A stretch of DNA of 64,000 nucleotides from an uncultured Aquimarina sp. (GCF_947492965.1 NZ_CANLOZ010000001.1:434001-498000); one strand, 5' to 3'. Positions 18,401 through 27,314 are shown, counted from the stretch's first letter. Numbers and translations are program-made. Notes: generated by a model from the sequence alone, not told the origin.

Positions 18401-18856
18401 ATTCATTTGAATGGCAGCAACGAAACCGGTTTCATCTCCTGCTGAAGGAACATTTGCAGGGTCGTACGCAAATATTTGGTCTCCACCAACTGCAAGACTA
18501 AGTCCAGATCCGGATAGACTACCTGCAGAACTTCCATCTTGATCTAATGCCTGAAATGGACTACGAGAAATAACAATCTGAGTTCCTGTTCCATAATTAC
18601 TGCCAAAAGTCAGTGTAAAACTACTTTCTCCTGTTCTAAATCCTCCTGTAGCTAACCAACCATTTTCTGTAAAACCTAAAGATTCTCCAGAAGAGACATC
18701 TCTTAATAAGACTATAGTAAAACTGTCTTCTGGAGTAATAGAATTATCCGAGTTATAAGCTGAGAAAGCAATATCGCCTAAAGAGAATTGAGAAAATACG
18801 CTCATACTACTCAAAATAAAAAGCGACAATATATGTGCGCGTAGTTTTGATTTCAT
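15425..18856 (-). CDS. T9SS-secreted repetitive adhesin-like protein
   Basis: A 1143-aa exported protein. The signal peptide ends near residue 22 (SMSVFSQ). Residues 23-230 form a Ser/Gly-rich beta domain resembling lamin-tail-like modules, and a Cys-containing Ig-like segment follows to about 320. Eight tandem modules of 79 residues come next (about 325-955; motif YCVDDADPTPTITGLTGGTF). Each of the first seven has two Cys (YCVDD and GTCPNSS). A bacterial Ig-like domain (about 957-1055) precedes a type A sorting domain of about 75 residues (LNIYPVPSKN to the C-terminal KRIIKE). It should cross the outer membrane by T9SS and stay on the surface. Adhesion is inferred from the architecture. Confidence 0.88.
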   Translation of the reverse strand: MKSKLRAHILSLFILSSMSVFSQFSLGDIAFSAYNSDNSITPEDSFTIVLLRDVSSGESLGFTENGWLATGGFRTGESSFTLTFGSNYGTGTQIVISRSPFQALDQDGSSAGSLSGSGLSLAVGGDQIFAYDPANVPSAGDETGFVAAIQMNGGWDADGATTTTSAQPSVFTDGTNSISISPEVDNARLSLANCSNFTDVATLRTLLNTSSNWETDNDNPYTQSSPLCDFTSLSACTNPDVPTIVASPTAVCNGSTTTLNITGSLNDATQWVVYTGSCGGTQVGTTATSSIVVTPSGPSTTYFIRGEGGCITPGSCGSVSVTVNNLDDASFNYSASAYCVDDADPTPTITGLTGGTFSSTAGLSINTATGQIDVSASTPNTYTVTYTTAGTCPNSSNASVTINALDDPSFNYSSSAYCVDDADPTPTITGLTGGTFSSTAGLSINTSTGQIDVSASTPNTYTVTYTTAGTCPNSSNASVTINALDDPSFNYSSSTYCVDDADPTPTITGLTGGTFSSTAGLSINTSTGQIDVSASTPNTYTVTYTTAGTCPNSSNASVTINALDDPSFNYSASAYCVDDADPTPTITGLTGGTFSSTAGLSINTTTGQIDVSASTPNTYSVTYTTAGTCPNSSNASVTINALDDPSFNYSTSTYCVDDADPTPTITGLTGGTFSSTAGLSINTSTGQIDVSASTPNTYTVTYTTAGTCPNSSNASVTINALDDPSFNYNVSAYCVDDADPTPTITGLTGGTFSSTAGLSINTTTGQIDVSASTPNTYTVTYTTAGTCPNSSNTSVTINALDDPSFNYSTSTYCVDDADPTPTITGLTGGTFSSTAGLSINTTTGQIDVSASTPNTYSVTYTTAGTCPNSSNTSVTINALDDASFSYSAASYLTTDADPTPTITGVTGGSFSSTTGLTLNSSTGEIDVSASTPNTYTVTYTTVGTCPNSSDISVTIIDPAPTVIITSTESPGPTGANPIPVTVTFSESVTGFDINDVTTGNGNATNFTGSGDTYTFDITPIANGTVTVDIAADVATDGAGNGNIIASQFTIIFDNLLNTDDEILEMELNIYPVPSKNVIYIPRVTNVALKNVEIFDVRGKIIVSQQLNKNDIINTIDITSIPSGLYLITIYSETGSTTKRIIKE
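15985..17881 (-). repeat. tandem array of eight 237-bp units inside the adhesin gene
   Basis: The unit boundary (the Asp-Asp codons, seen as GGATCATCC or a variant on the plus strand) recurs every 237 bp, for example at 16212, 16449 and 16686. The six central units are nearly identical. The first and last (DDASF type) are more diverged, as expected when unequal crossover acts mainly inside an array. No unit breaks frame. Confidence 0.93.
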
Positions 18857-18933
18857 AGGTAAGGTTTTAAAAATTAGTATGTTATTATCCCCTTAATTTA
18901 GTAAATTAAAATTTATATGTGGTAATAAAGTTT

Positions 18934-19536
18934 TTAACTTCTACTTGGATAAATACCTTGTAAACAAATTATGAAATAGGTAGCAAGAGAAGGTTGTAAA
19001 TTATTAAAAGACTGTCCTGCTCCTGTATTTTGTGTGTTTATATTTCCGGTAACTGATGCTCTGAAAGGAGCTAAGTTACTATCGATAGCATTGCTAGGGC
19101 CATAAATATTGGTAGTGACGGAATTATTGGAGGAAGCAACTGCTAATACGTTTCCATCTGATTCGTCTAGTGTAGCTTCATCATTTATTGTTGGGATAGA
19201 TACAGCAGCATTAAGTACATTAGTAGTTCCATCCACGGTTACCATATGATGATGGGGTGGTAAATTTCGACTGGTTAGTGTCGTAGTTTCTACGCCAGTC
19301 TTTTGGCCTTCTCGATAAGTAGATAATCCTGGTCCGCTTCCTGGTCCAATAGGAACACGTCCTCTAAGATCTGGTAAAGCAAAAGTAGTTCTTCCATCAC
19401 CGCCATAAGTGATTCCTATAATTGAAAATAAAGCTGTGTTTTGAGCTACAGGTAATAATTGTCCTTCACAAAATGCCCAGGATCTTGGTGCAAAATTACC
19501 TGCAAACATTCTGATTTCTCCTATAGTTCCCTCCAT
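18934..19536 (-). CDS. phage tail collar domain protein (microcystin-dependent protein family)
   Basis: The 200-aa sequence starts with the family signature: EIRMFAGNFAPRSWAFCEGQ, then a short LLPVAQNTALFSIIG stretch, TYGGDGRTTFALPDLRGR and later NLPPHHH. The C-terminus is NLQPSLATYFIICLQGIYPS. This collar fold is found at phage tail-fibre tips and in bacterial MdpB-like proteins. No signal peptide is visible. It lies 35 bp after the formyltransferase gene and 77 bp before the adhesin gene on the same strand. No other phage gene is present, so a prophage remnant is unlikely. Confidence 0.88.
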   Translation of the reverse strand: MEGTIGEIRMFAGNFAPRSWAFCEGQLLPVAQNTALFSIIGITYGGDGRTTFALPDLRGRVPIGPGSGPGLSTYREGQKTGVETTTLTSRNLPPHHHMVTVDGTTNVLNAAVSIPTINDEATLDESDGNVLAVASSNNSVTTNIYGPSNAIDSNLAPFRASVTGNINTQNTGAGQSFNNLQPSLATYFIICLQGIYPSRS

Positions 19537-19571
19537 ACGTTGTTTTTATTAGTTGTTATTAATGATTGATT

Positions 19572-20534
19572 TTAAAGAATAATCTGTTGTGTTGTTTTTA
19601 ATGATGTTGTAAAACAATTTCCTTTGCGTACACCAAGATGTACAAATTTTGAACCTGATAAGATCCCCGCGTCAGAACTGATCATATTGATACGAAGAAC
19701 TTTTCCGTATTTGCAACAAACAAATAGCCCTTCTTGGGGATGAGCATGTATAATTTCTCCCGGAGTTTTTCCTAATAGCGGAATATGATAATCTACTGGT
19801 GATACTTCTAAGATTTTAATAATACTCCCTTGGTAATAACTTAAAGCTCCGCCGTATTTTGGATTGCAAGCATTGATGAGTTGCTCGATTTCGTCTGCTG
19901 TCTGGTTTTCCCAGTCAATGGTAATGTCCTTATCTGTTGGTTTTTTATAGTAATATGCGTTCGTTTCTGATTGAGGTTTTAAGTTTTTTGGATCTGTAAT
20001 GAGTTCAATTGCTAGTTTCGTTATATTTTCCAGCATATTACTCATTTTAGAATTGACCATACCTAAGGTTTCTCCTGGTATTAGGGCAACGGATTGTTCT
20101 AATAAAATTTTACCTGTATCCCAGTTTTCATCTATTTCATGAACTGTTATTGTTGTTTGTTTTTCACCTTTTTTAATAGACCAAAAAATTGGATCTGGAC
20201 CTCTGTTCACGGGTAATTTACCAAAATGAATATTTAGAAATCCAAATTTAGGGATAGGTAAAGCTTCTTTAGGAATTTTGATAGAAAAACCACAAACCAA
20301 TACTAGATCTGGTTCAATATCATATAACCATTGTATAAATGTATTTTTTATATTTTCTCGGTCTACAAGGAATGTGCTGTAACCTTCTTTTTCAATAGAA
20401 GTTAACCAAAAATCTTTTTTAGGGTTTGGTACCAGTGATTTTTGAAAACCGACAGCATTGAGTTGTCCTTTTTCTGTGAGGGATTTATATACAGTAAGAC
20501 ATGTAGGAAAGCTTCCGATTAGTACCGTTTTCAT
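19572..20534 (-). CDS. formyltransferase-family protein (Fmt-like)
   Basis: A 320-aa relative of methionyl-tRNA and sugar-nucleotide formyltransferases. The 10-formyl-THF-binding catalytic triad is visible as Asn and His in FLNIHFGKLP (about residue 120) and Asp in DENWDTGKIL (about 152). The C-terminal domain (about 205-315) resembles the Fmt C-terminal subdomain. The genome's housekeeping fmt is probably elsewhere, because the N-terminal half here lacks the usual RIVFMGTPEFA start. It heads a possible three-gene unit with the collar protein and adhesin. The substrate is unknown. Confidence 0.8.
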   Translation of the reverse strand: MKTVLIGSFPTCLTVYKSLTEKGQLNAVGFQKSLVPNPKKDFWLTSIEKEGYSTFLVDRENIKNTFIQWLYDIEPDLVLVCGFSIKIPKEALPIPKFGFLNIHFGKLPVNRGPDPIFWSIKKGEKQTTITVHEIDENWDTGKILLEQSVALIPGETLGMVNSKMSNMLENITKLAIELITDPKNLKPQSETNAYYYKKPTDKDITIDWENQTADEIEQLINACNPKYGGALSYYQGSIIKILEVSPVDYHIPLLGKTPGEIIHAHPQEGLFVCCKYGKVLRINMISSDAGILSGSKFVHLGVRKGNCFTTSLKTTQQIIL

Positions 20535-20723
20535 GATCTTTTGTTTTTATAAGCTGCCATATTCCAATGAATTCTGGGGATTTTAATCATTGAAGTGTAT
20601 TCCAAAATCACCAAGAATCAAATCTAAATAGGAGATCAAAGAGAGTCAATAGGTAGAAATACCTGATTTGTATAAATAGTGTTGTAGATTTCTAAAATCT
20701 AAGTATATAATTTTGGTAAAATG

Positions 20724-20902
20724 TTTTAACCCGCTTTATGCAATAGAACCTCGTAATGAAGCTTTGAAATACAATAAATACTGGCTTTTTCTTGATTTCA
20801 GCATAGCATCGCTATGGTTAGATTAAAAAAAGTAGTGAAGCGGTAGTATTTGCAGTAGCTCAAAGATGGAATAGATTTTCTATTGTACAAAACGGGTTTA
20901 AT
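20724..20902. repeat. long imperfect inverted repeat (MITE-like or structured RNA)
   Basis: Left end TAACCCGCTTTATGCAATAG (20728-20747) and right end CTATTGTACAAAACGGGTTT (20880-20899) are imperfect inverted repeats of about 25 bp. The interior folds back around the centre CATAGC-atc-GCTATG (20802-20816), with further pairing between the CTTTTT and AAAAAAAG tracts. The element is therefore a hairpin of about 180 nt. It lies in the 439-bp gap 20535-20973, whose remainder shows no gene. Confidence 0.6.
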
Positions 20903-20973
20903 AAAGATAATATCAATAGAATGATTCTATGTCTGGATTTGCTGCAGAATAGTTGAAAGAAGATAGCAATCTT

Positions 20974-21411
20974 CTATTTTAAATAGAGGCACTTTTTTTC
21001 GTAGTCGATTACAGCCTTTCCTCTTTTTAGTACATCCGCTCCAATAATTCCATCCACGGGTGTCGCATCATGAGCCGTTAGTGCCGTGTTAACATGGGTT
21101 AAGTCAAAAAGAATTAGTGAAACGTTTTTTCTGGACCATTTACCTAATTGTAAAGTGTTTTTTTTGGAGAGTTGGGTGTGCATGTCTGTAGCGCCAGCAC
21201 CAGCAGCCTTAACATCACTTTCTTGTGTAAAAAGTTTAAACTTTTCTACCGCATCAAAACCAACACAAGAATTAGAGGCTCCCGTATCGACAATAAAATT
21301 TCCTTCTACGCTATTTAAAAATGCTTTTATTTCGAAATGATTGGTTTTGGTATACTCAAGTTTAATGCGGTGATACTTTTTATCAAGTAAAAATTGGCGA
21401 AGTGTGGTCAT
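20974..21411 (-). CDS. retropepsin-like aspartic protease
   Basis: A 145-aa single-domain clan AA aspartyl protease. The catalytic motif is FIVDTGASNSCVG (about residues 36-48), with the hydrophobic-hydrophobic-Gly counterpart GIIGADVLKRGKAVIDY near the C-terminus. Such small retropepsins act as dimers. There is no signal peptide or membrane segment. The start overlaps the stop of the CHAT gene by 4 bp, so the two are translationally coupled and may act in one proteolytic pathway (inference). Confidence 0.87.
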   Translation of the reverse strand: MTTLRQFLLDKKYHRIKLEYTKTNHFEIKAFLNSVEGNFIVDTGASNSCVGFDAVEKFKLFTQESDVKAAGAGATDMHTQLSKKNTLQLGKWSRKNVSLILFDLTHVNTALTAHDATPVDGIIGADVLKRGKAVIDYEKKCLYLK

Positions 21412-24005
21412 TTTAATTTTCGTCTGATCAGCAGTAAAAGTACTACAATTATAAAGAATAGAATGCTAATAATTGTCCAATGATTTTTTACTACAGGATG
21501 TTCATAAGAACCGTAGTATACAAAGGAAGCCCAATAGTATGGGGATTTTTGTGCATTGGTAATTTTTTTAGAAGTCAAATACTCAAGCTTTGAAGTGTGT
21601 AAACTATGTGTGTTGGAGTTCTGGTCTTTTAAGTTTTTATAGAAATAACGCATTAGTTGCGAGGTGGTTTTGTCATTAACCTTCCATAAAGAGAACAGTG
21701 CGTTTGGTACTCCTGCATATTTAAATCCTCTAGCGATACTCAGTGGTCCTTCGCCTTTTGCTATAGCACCTACGCCTGTTTCGCAAGCGCTTAATACAAC
21801 CAAATCAGCATTTAGTTGTAAGCCGTATAATTGGTTTACTAGTATGTTTTGATCTGTAAATTGGATGGATGCTGGACTTGCAAAACTTCCTGATGCTGCA
21901 TGAGTAGATAGGTGTAAAATTGTATGATCTTTTAATTGATCTATAAAATTAGCATAAGTAGCGTCTTCGTTTTTCAAAAAAGTACCATCGAAATGTTCTT
22001 CAATATGTTTTTTTTCATCTACAGAAAAAGGTAGTTCTAAGTTGGTGTTTTGGAAAATAGGAAATATGCCTAAAACATTTTTCTTGAGATGGTTGCTATT
22101 TGTAGCTGTAAGATATTTATTGATAGAATTTTCATAAGTAATCATAGAGGACTTTACTAAGAAAGGCATGTTTTCAAAATTGAAAGCATCAGTTTCTTCT
22201 GTTAATAATGCTTCAAAAGGAACAAAATTTAGAAGTCCGTCTGGTATGATTAGTAACTTTTCAGAATTTGAGATTTTTAAACTTTTATATAAATTAAAAC
22301 TAGCTTTGGAAAAGCCATTCACATCATTAGTTATATTCGAAGCATTATCAAAATATTGAACGTAATCTCGGATGCTATTTTTCAGGAGTGTATTGTTTTC
22401 AATTTTAAGAATATTTAGTGTTTTTTCATTACCTGTAAACTGATAAATGTTATTTTTTCCGAAAAAATAAGAAACTAACAATAACTTGTCTTCTTTTAGC
22501 TTTTGATGAAGTTGAGGAACTGAAATAGTTTGTTGATCGGAAATTAAATTAGGATATTTTTCTTGTAGTGTTTTTGAAAGTTCTTTCAATTGTATGGAGA
22601 TATTTGAATGCTGCTCACTCCATTTTTGGATTAGAGAAATATCCGCCTGATCTTTTTTAAGTTTTTCCTTTAGGATTTTGGTTTCGTAAACCGCTAATTG
22701 AATATGAAGTTGTTCGTTCTTTTTGATCAAAGAATCACTTTTATATTGAGATAAAAGTCTTTTCGATACTAAAGCTTCGTTTACAAAAGGAGCCTTAGAA
22801 TTTTCTGAAGCATTGAACGCTTTTTGTATATATACAATTTCATTGGTTTTTTGATATAAGGTGTATAACAGCTCAATATAGTTTTCAGTTCGATTTCTAT
22901 TCTGACCATGTTGAATAATCTTCGTGCTTTGCAGCGGATATGCAATATTTAATTTAGAGTTTACAATAAAAGCTGCTTCTAACGATTTTATTGCTGAAAT
23001 GGGATCATTTAATTGTTCATAAATGTATGCTTGAGTATCTAATGTTTTTAATAAAATTTGGTCAGCAACAAGTGTTTGTTTTTTGGGGATAGCGACTTCG
23101 GAGTCATATGTAGGTAGTAAAAGAGAATGGATTTCTTTTAAGGATGCTAATGCTTCTTTGTATTCTTTTTTTGAAATGAGGATGTCTGTATAGGCTAATT
23201 GCCACTTTGCAATATCTCTGGCAGATACATTGGATTGGTCTAATAAGAGTCTTTTTGCAGTTGATAAATGTTGCTTTGCAGCCGTTGCATTATTGTTTTC
23301 TAGTGAAATAAAAGCTAGAATTTTATATGCGTTTACTTCTTTTGGGTCAATAGAAAGTACTCTTTTAGCAAGTTTTTCAGCTTTTTTGATGGCTCCTTTA
23401 TCCAGATAATTGGTAGCTAAATTCGTTAGAATATTTGGGTTATTAGGTTGTGTTTTTTCTGCTTTGTGAAGAATCTCAAGCGCCTTGTCATATTCACTTT
23501 GATTATGGTAGTTAATGGATAAGTTGGTAATCGCCGAAATCATTTTTGAGATGTTTCCATTTTGTTCAGCAATGAATAAATAATTAGTAATGGTACTTTC
23601 TGCTTTTTTTAGATCGCCAATTTTTAGATATAAATTTCCTAACGGTTGTAAACAGTTTTCAATAATATCATAATCCTTTAAGTTATTTGTGTTGTAGGTT
23701 TTCCAAGCTTTTTCATAATGTGTTATTCCTGAAGAGATATCACCATATCTATTGTAATAATATCCTAAATTACTGTGTACAATCACCCAGGCAAGAAGGT
23801 CTTCTTCAGAAGATAGTTTCGACTCTTTGGAGGAAGTAATGTTTCTAAGTTGTTCTAAACTTTGGTTCGAAGGTTTTTCTAGGAAATTATCTAATTGGTT
23901 GTATAAAAACTCTGAAGTTTTTGTAATATCCTGCGCATAATTGACTGATCTCCCAAAAATGAGTAGCAGTATGAAAACAGTCTTTTTAAAACTTCCAAAT
24001 CCCAT
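21408..24005 (-). CDS. CHAT-domain (caspase-like) protein with TPR repeats
   Basis: A signal peptide is present (MGFGSFKKTVFILLLIFG, ending near NYAQ). About ten TPR-like repeats and a coiled-coil segment precede the CHAT domain. The Cys/His dyad lies in ILHLSTHAASGSFASPA (His 702) and VVLSACETGVGAIAKGEGPL (Cys 741), counted from the chosen start. A final transmembrane helix with a basic tail (IIVVLLLLIRRKLK) anchors it. The frame is open to 24056, but the ATG at 24005 gives a clean signal peptide. The signal peptide and C-terminal anchor put the catalytic domain in the periplasm. CHAT proteases are known from separase-like and CRISPR-linked systems; this envelope-anchored TPR form is common in Bacteroidota, with unknown substrate. 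Confidence 0.9.
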   Translation of the reverse strand: MGFGSFKKTVFILLLIFGRSVNYAQDITKTSEFLYNQLDNFLEKPSNQSLEQLRNITSSKESKLSSEEDLLAWVIVHSNLGYYYNRYGDISSGITHYEKAWKTYNTNNLKDYDIIENCLQPLGNLYLKIGDLKKAESTITNYLFIAEQNGNISKMISAITNLSINYHNQSEYDKALEILHKAEKTQPNNPNILTNLATNYLDKGAIKKAEKLAKRVLSIDPKEVNAYKILAFISLENNNATAAKQHLSTAKRLLLDQSNVSARDIAKWQLAYTDILISKKEYKEALASLKEIHSLLLPTYDSEVAIPKKQTLVADQILLKTLDTQAYIYEQLNDPISAIKSLEAAFIVNSKLNIAYPLQSTKIIQHGQNRNRTENYIELLYTLYQKTNEIVYIQKAFNASENSKAPFVNEALVSKRLLSQYKSDSLIKKNEQLHIQLAVYETKILKEKLKKDQADISLIQKWSEQHSNISIQLKELSKTLQEKYPNLISDQQTISVPQLHQKLKEDKLLLVSYFFGKNNIYQFTGNEKTLNILKIENNTLLKNSIRDYVQYFDNASNITNDVNGFSKASFNLYKSLKISNSEKLLIIPDGLLNFVPFEALLTEETDAFNFENMPFLVKSSMITYENSINKYLTATNSNHLKKNVLGIFPIFQNTNLELPFSVDEKKHIEEHFDGTFLKNEDATYANFIDQLKDHTILHLSTHAASGSFASPASIQFTDQNILVNQLYGLQLNADLVVLSACETGVGAIAKGEGPLSIARGFKYAGVPNALFSLWKVNDKTTSQLMRYFYKNLKDQNSNTHSLHTSKLEYLTSKKITNAQKSPYYWASFVYYGSYEHPVVKNHWTIISILFFIIVVLLLLIRRKLK

Positions 24006-25980
24006 ATAATTGAATTTGAGAATTTGGTTCGTTAAGGTTGTACACATATCTAACACCTACGCTTGGACCAATTCTCACGGTTCCAAGGTTCATTCCTATA
24101 AAAACACCTGTTTGTAAATTGGTAAAGCTATCATCAATTTCAGTAGTATTAAAAGAATCTAAATCGGGATTAGGAATTATTTGATTACCGTTTTCGAAGA
24201 CGGTAAAACCTTGACCAGTGGTTTCCTGATCATTTGTGCTTGTTAAGTCTAATTTTAATTGAACACCAGCTCCCATAGCAAAGAAATTCGAGAAATTATA
24301 ACGATAGGATGCTGGTACTGCATACACAGAAATATTGGTAAATTGATTAACCCCAGAAAAACGGATTAAGTTTACATTACCTGTAGGATCGGTAGTTCTT
24401 GTTTCAAAATTTCTTGTTTCATCATAAGAGGAAGCGGAGAACATTAATTCTGCCTGATAGTATCCTCTGTAAGATTTAAAAGGAGATAAAGTTGCTCCAA
24501 CAAAATATTCACTTTGATTATCTAATTCTGGCACTGTAATATATCCTGCTTTTGCTCCAATAGAAATTCCAGGCATAAAACGAGTGGTCGCATAATTCGT
24601 AATAATGGGTTCATTCTTATCAAAATAAATGGCAGTTCTGCTTTTTGTCTTTTTTTTATGAAAGTTTTTGCCAAATTTCATAGAATATTTCACAAAACCT
24701 TTGGTGGAGTCGATTTCAGAAACATTCTTTTGCTCACTTCCTGGAAGGTAGATTCTGTTAAACTTAAATATAATTTTGTCCTTTTGAAAAATGGTATCCA
24801 AGCAACTGTAGTTTACCTCTCGTTCCTTTGGGCAAATTGGACATTCTGGATACATATTGTCAATTTGTAATGTGGATTTATCAAACATTTCGGGTGTGTC
24901 TACTTCTAATCTTATGGTATTCGCAGGTCCTTCGCCATTATTCTGAAAGCGTACTTTAAATTTTAATCTTTTAAACCGTACTAGGCGATAATTCATTAAC
25001 CAGCCATTAGATGACATTTTATTAGGGTCGTGAGAAGTAACAATTTCCATTTCGGTATCCTTTACCGTATGATCGTCAAAATTGCTATCAGGAACATAAA
25101 CACTTCTTAGTGTTACAATCGCACTTGTGTCCTTTATCATTTCTGGAGTGGTTTTTAACGTTCTGAAAATATTGCGTTCTTCTCCAGGCTTCATGTTGTC
25201 AAACTCAATAATCTGATAATTTCTGTATAGTGCTTTTGATTCTTCTAACGTAAGTGGAAGATTTTTTCGTTTTGTGGTATCTTGTACAAAAAGAGTTTTC
25301 TGATAGGATGAGTAATTACTATTAGATGCTAATAAAGTGTGGTCGTTATTCGATTCAAGGTTCATAGAAATGGCGTCTAACGGAATGATACGTTCACCAT
25401 GATGTAGTCGAGTATCTTCAATAATAAAATTATCATTTTTGAACTGTCTGTCATTGTAAAACAGGTACATTTTTCCACTAGACACATAATTATTATTGTT
25501 TTTATAACTCGTGATAAATACCATTTCCTGATTAGGAATTGGTTCTCTGTTTCTTCTTAAAATAAGATCTTCATCTTCTAAGAAAGATGTAGTGTTGTTA
25601 TTTATAGAAGCCTCATCGGTTTGATCAGTATCATCAGTAATAGTCACTGATTTGGGTCTACTGGTTGGAGGTTTTCCATTGTCGTAATTATTAGTAGCCC
25701 ATAGCTTTACTTCGTAAGAACCCTTTTTTTTAAAGGAATTGGTTGGATTTTCTTTAAAACTATAATTACCATCACCAAATTCCCAATAATAGGAATAGAA
25801 GGCTTTTGGTGCGCCAGCTATTTGATTAAGTGGTGGCATTGTTGCACCATATCTAACCTGATTGCCTTCAATTTCATATGATATTGGAGCGATTCTAGGA
25901 ATCGTATCATATAATGCGATTTGTCCTGGACAGAAATAGGGTAATAGTATCAGAAGTAATAAAGCCGAAAATCTGTTCAT
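23986..25980 (-). CDS. PKD-domain protein with C-terminal outer-membrane beta-barrel
   Basis: A 664-aa exported protein. The signal peptide is FSALLLLILLPYFCPGQ. A PKD domain lies at about 30-110 (SYYWEFGDGNYSFKENPTNS). The middle is of unknown type, with a conserved-repeat/DUF11-like beta domain at about 335-460. The last 190 residues alternate like an outer-membrane barrel (GISIGAKAGYITVPE to the terminal LYGIWKF, ending in Phe). It overlaps the CHAT gene by 20 bp, so PKD protein, CHAT protein and retropepsin form one operon. It could be the outer-membrane partner of the proteases. Confidence 0.8.
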   Translation of the reverse strand: MNRFSALLLLILLPYFCPGQIALYDTIPRIAPISYEIEGNQVRYGATMPPLNQIAGAPKAFYSYYWEFGDGNYSFKENPTNSFKKKGSYEVKLWATNNYDNGKPPTSRPKSVTITDDTDQTDEASINNNTTSFLEDEDLILRRNREPIPNQEMVFITSYKNNNNYVSSGKMYLFYNDRQFKNDNFIIEDTRLHHGERIIPLDAISMNLESNNDHTLLASNSNYSSYQKTLFVQDTTKRKNLPLTLEESKALYRNYQIIEFDNMKPGEERNIFRTLKTTPEMIKDTSAIVTLRSVYVPDSNFDDHTVKDTEMEIVTSHDPNKMSSNGWLMNYRLVRFKRLKFKVRFQNNGEGPANTIRLEVDTPEMFDKSTLQIDNMYPECPICPKEREVNYSCLDTIFQKDKIIFKFNRIYLPGSEQKNVSEIDSTKGFVKYSMKFGKNFHKKKTKSRTAIYFDKNEPIITNYATTRFMPGISIGAKAGYITVPELDNQSEYFVGATLSPFKSYRGYYQAELMFSASSYDETRNFETRTTDPTGNVNLIRFSGVNQFTNISVYAVPASYRYNFSNFFAMGAGVQLKLDLTSTNDQETTGQGFTVFENGNQIIPNPDLDSFNTTEIDDSFTNLQTGVFIGMNLGTVRIGPSVGVRYVYNLNEPNSQIQLYGIWKF

Positions 25981-26047
25981 GTTCTTTTGTTAGTGTTAAT
26001 AAAGATAAACAAAAAGTTATATGCGATATATGACTATAATTAGTCAA

Positions 26048-26084
26048 TAAAAATTCCGGAAGGTAAACCTCCGGAATTTTTTCT
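26048..26084. terminator. intrinsic terminator downstream of lipoprotein gene
   Basis: The stem AAAAATTCCGGA / TCCGGAATTTTT with flanking A and T runs lies between the lipoprotein gene and the PKD gene. It gives the lipoprotein its own transcript end. Confidence 0.85.
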
Positions 26085-26138
26085 GAAATTTGCTGTAACC
26101 CCCATTACCTAATTCGCATATTCCAGTGTGAGATTTGT

Positions 26139-27182
26139 TTACGGGAGATCGTTTATTAGAGCTACTAATCCCGTTTCGGTAGTAGTGCTTGTTGTTTCAA
26201 TTGTTTCTAAGTGATCTTCTTCGATGGTTGTTCCTTGAATCGCATATACGTATTCATCGTTCTGAACGGATACAAAGATGATATGTACTTCTAATCCTAT
26301 TGGGATTAATCCATAATGTTCAGAGAACAGTTCGGTTTCTGGATCGTAGATGTCTAGTAATGCTAATGCAGTTGGTTCTCCATCATAGGATACGTACACA
26401 TTGCAGTTGGTGTTGTCAAAACCTTCAGGAACATCTACTTGTAACATAGTTTTAGGTCTTGGGTCATTATACCAACGGTCGATGTTTGTCCATCCAAAAT
26501 TGCTTATAAAACCTCCATAACCACTTACACCTTGTCCATTAGGTCCTTCTCTTTGCATGGGCTCCAAACCTCCTTGTTCATCTTCTTCCCATACAATATC
26601 ACATTGCATTTCATCTCCATCACAATCATTATCCTGCCCATTAAATAATCGCATATCATCATTAAATTCATCAGCTGGAGCAAAAAGCATAAAATCGTTA
26701 GCAAGTTGCAGTTGTTCTCCGTTTTGAGTGGCGTTTACATAAAATTCTCCACCAGAAACCAATGTTTCTATATCACCATTAGGGCGTTTTCCGTTGGTAG
26801 GCATTTTAGTAAGTAGCATTTTTGCTTTATCGTAGATTTCAATCAATTCAATAGTAACGGTTCCGGTAACGGGACTTCCGCTATCATCTACGATACTATT
26901 TGGAGGAAAATAAAGGATCGTACCTTCTAATCCATAGATTTCTCCAGTTCCACCACCATTTAGTGTAAATGTTTGTAGCGCTTCTTCTCGATTTTCTGTA
27001 ATCTCTGTTTCTAATTCTAGTCCTCCTAAAGTAGGACTAGCTAAGATAATGTCATTATCATCATTTTTGCTGCAGCTTGCTAATAGCAGTATTATGAAAC
27101 CTAAAAATAAAATTTGTATCGTCTTTCGGTTTGCATGCTTACTATTATTAGACAATGCAATTGTTCTACTATTGTTTTTCAT
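26139..27182 (-). CDS. outer-envelope lipoprotein with beta-sandwich domain
   Basis: A 347-aa protein whose positively charged N-region and hydrophobic helix end in the lipobox LLASC (about residue 37). The mature part begins with the acidic SKNDDNDI, compatible with surface export in Bacteroidota. Residues 70-175 (TGEIYGLEGTILYFPPNSIV and on) resemble the beta-sandwich module found in many Bacteroidota surface proteins. I recognise no enzyme motif. It is divergent from the sigma-factor gene and likely shares control with it. Confidence 0.7.
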   Translation of the reverse strand: MKNNSRTIALSNNSKHANRKTIQILFLGFIILLLASCSKNDDNDIILASPTLGGLELETEITENREEALQTFTLNGGGTGEIYGLEGTILYFPPNSIVDDSGSPVTGTVTIELIEIYDKAKMLLTKMPTNGKRPNGDIETLVSGGEFYVNATQNGEQLQLANDFMLFAPADEFNDDMRLFNGQDNDCDGDEMQCDIVWEEDEQGGLEPMQREGPNGQGVSGYGGFISNFGWTNIDRWYNDPRPKTMLQVDVPEGFDNTNCNVYVSYDGEPTALALLDIYDPETELFSEHYGLIPIGLEVHIIFVSVQNDEYVYAIQGTTIEEDHLETIETTSTTTETGLVALINDLP

Positions 27183-27314
27183 TTTTTTCTAATTTTAATG
27201 GTGCTTTTTTAATTATTGCACTTGTTGTTTACATCTTTATATCAATACCTGTTGTTTTTTGTTACCCTTTTTTTAAAAACTTTTTTAAATTAGTTGCATA
27301 GACCAATCTTTTTT

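Noticed and set aside
18934-19536. Tail-collar protein as evidence of a prophage
   Set aside because: No capsid, terminase, integrase or other tail gene is near; the family also occurs as ordinary bacterial genes.
20749-20877. Degraded transposase inside the inverted-repeat element
   Set aside because: No frame gives recognisable transposase sequence; the interior folds back on itself instead.
24006-24056. Longer start for the CHAT protein
   Set aside because: It would place 17 residues before a clean signal peptide and increase overlap with the upstream gene.
27294-27314. TTG start for the ECF sigma factor
   Set aside because: The ATG seven codons later fits the family's N-terminus and avoids a rare start.
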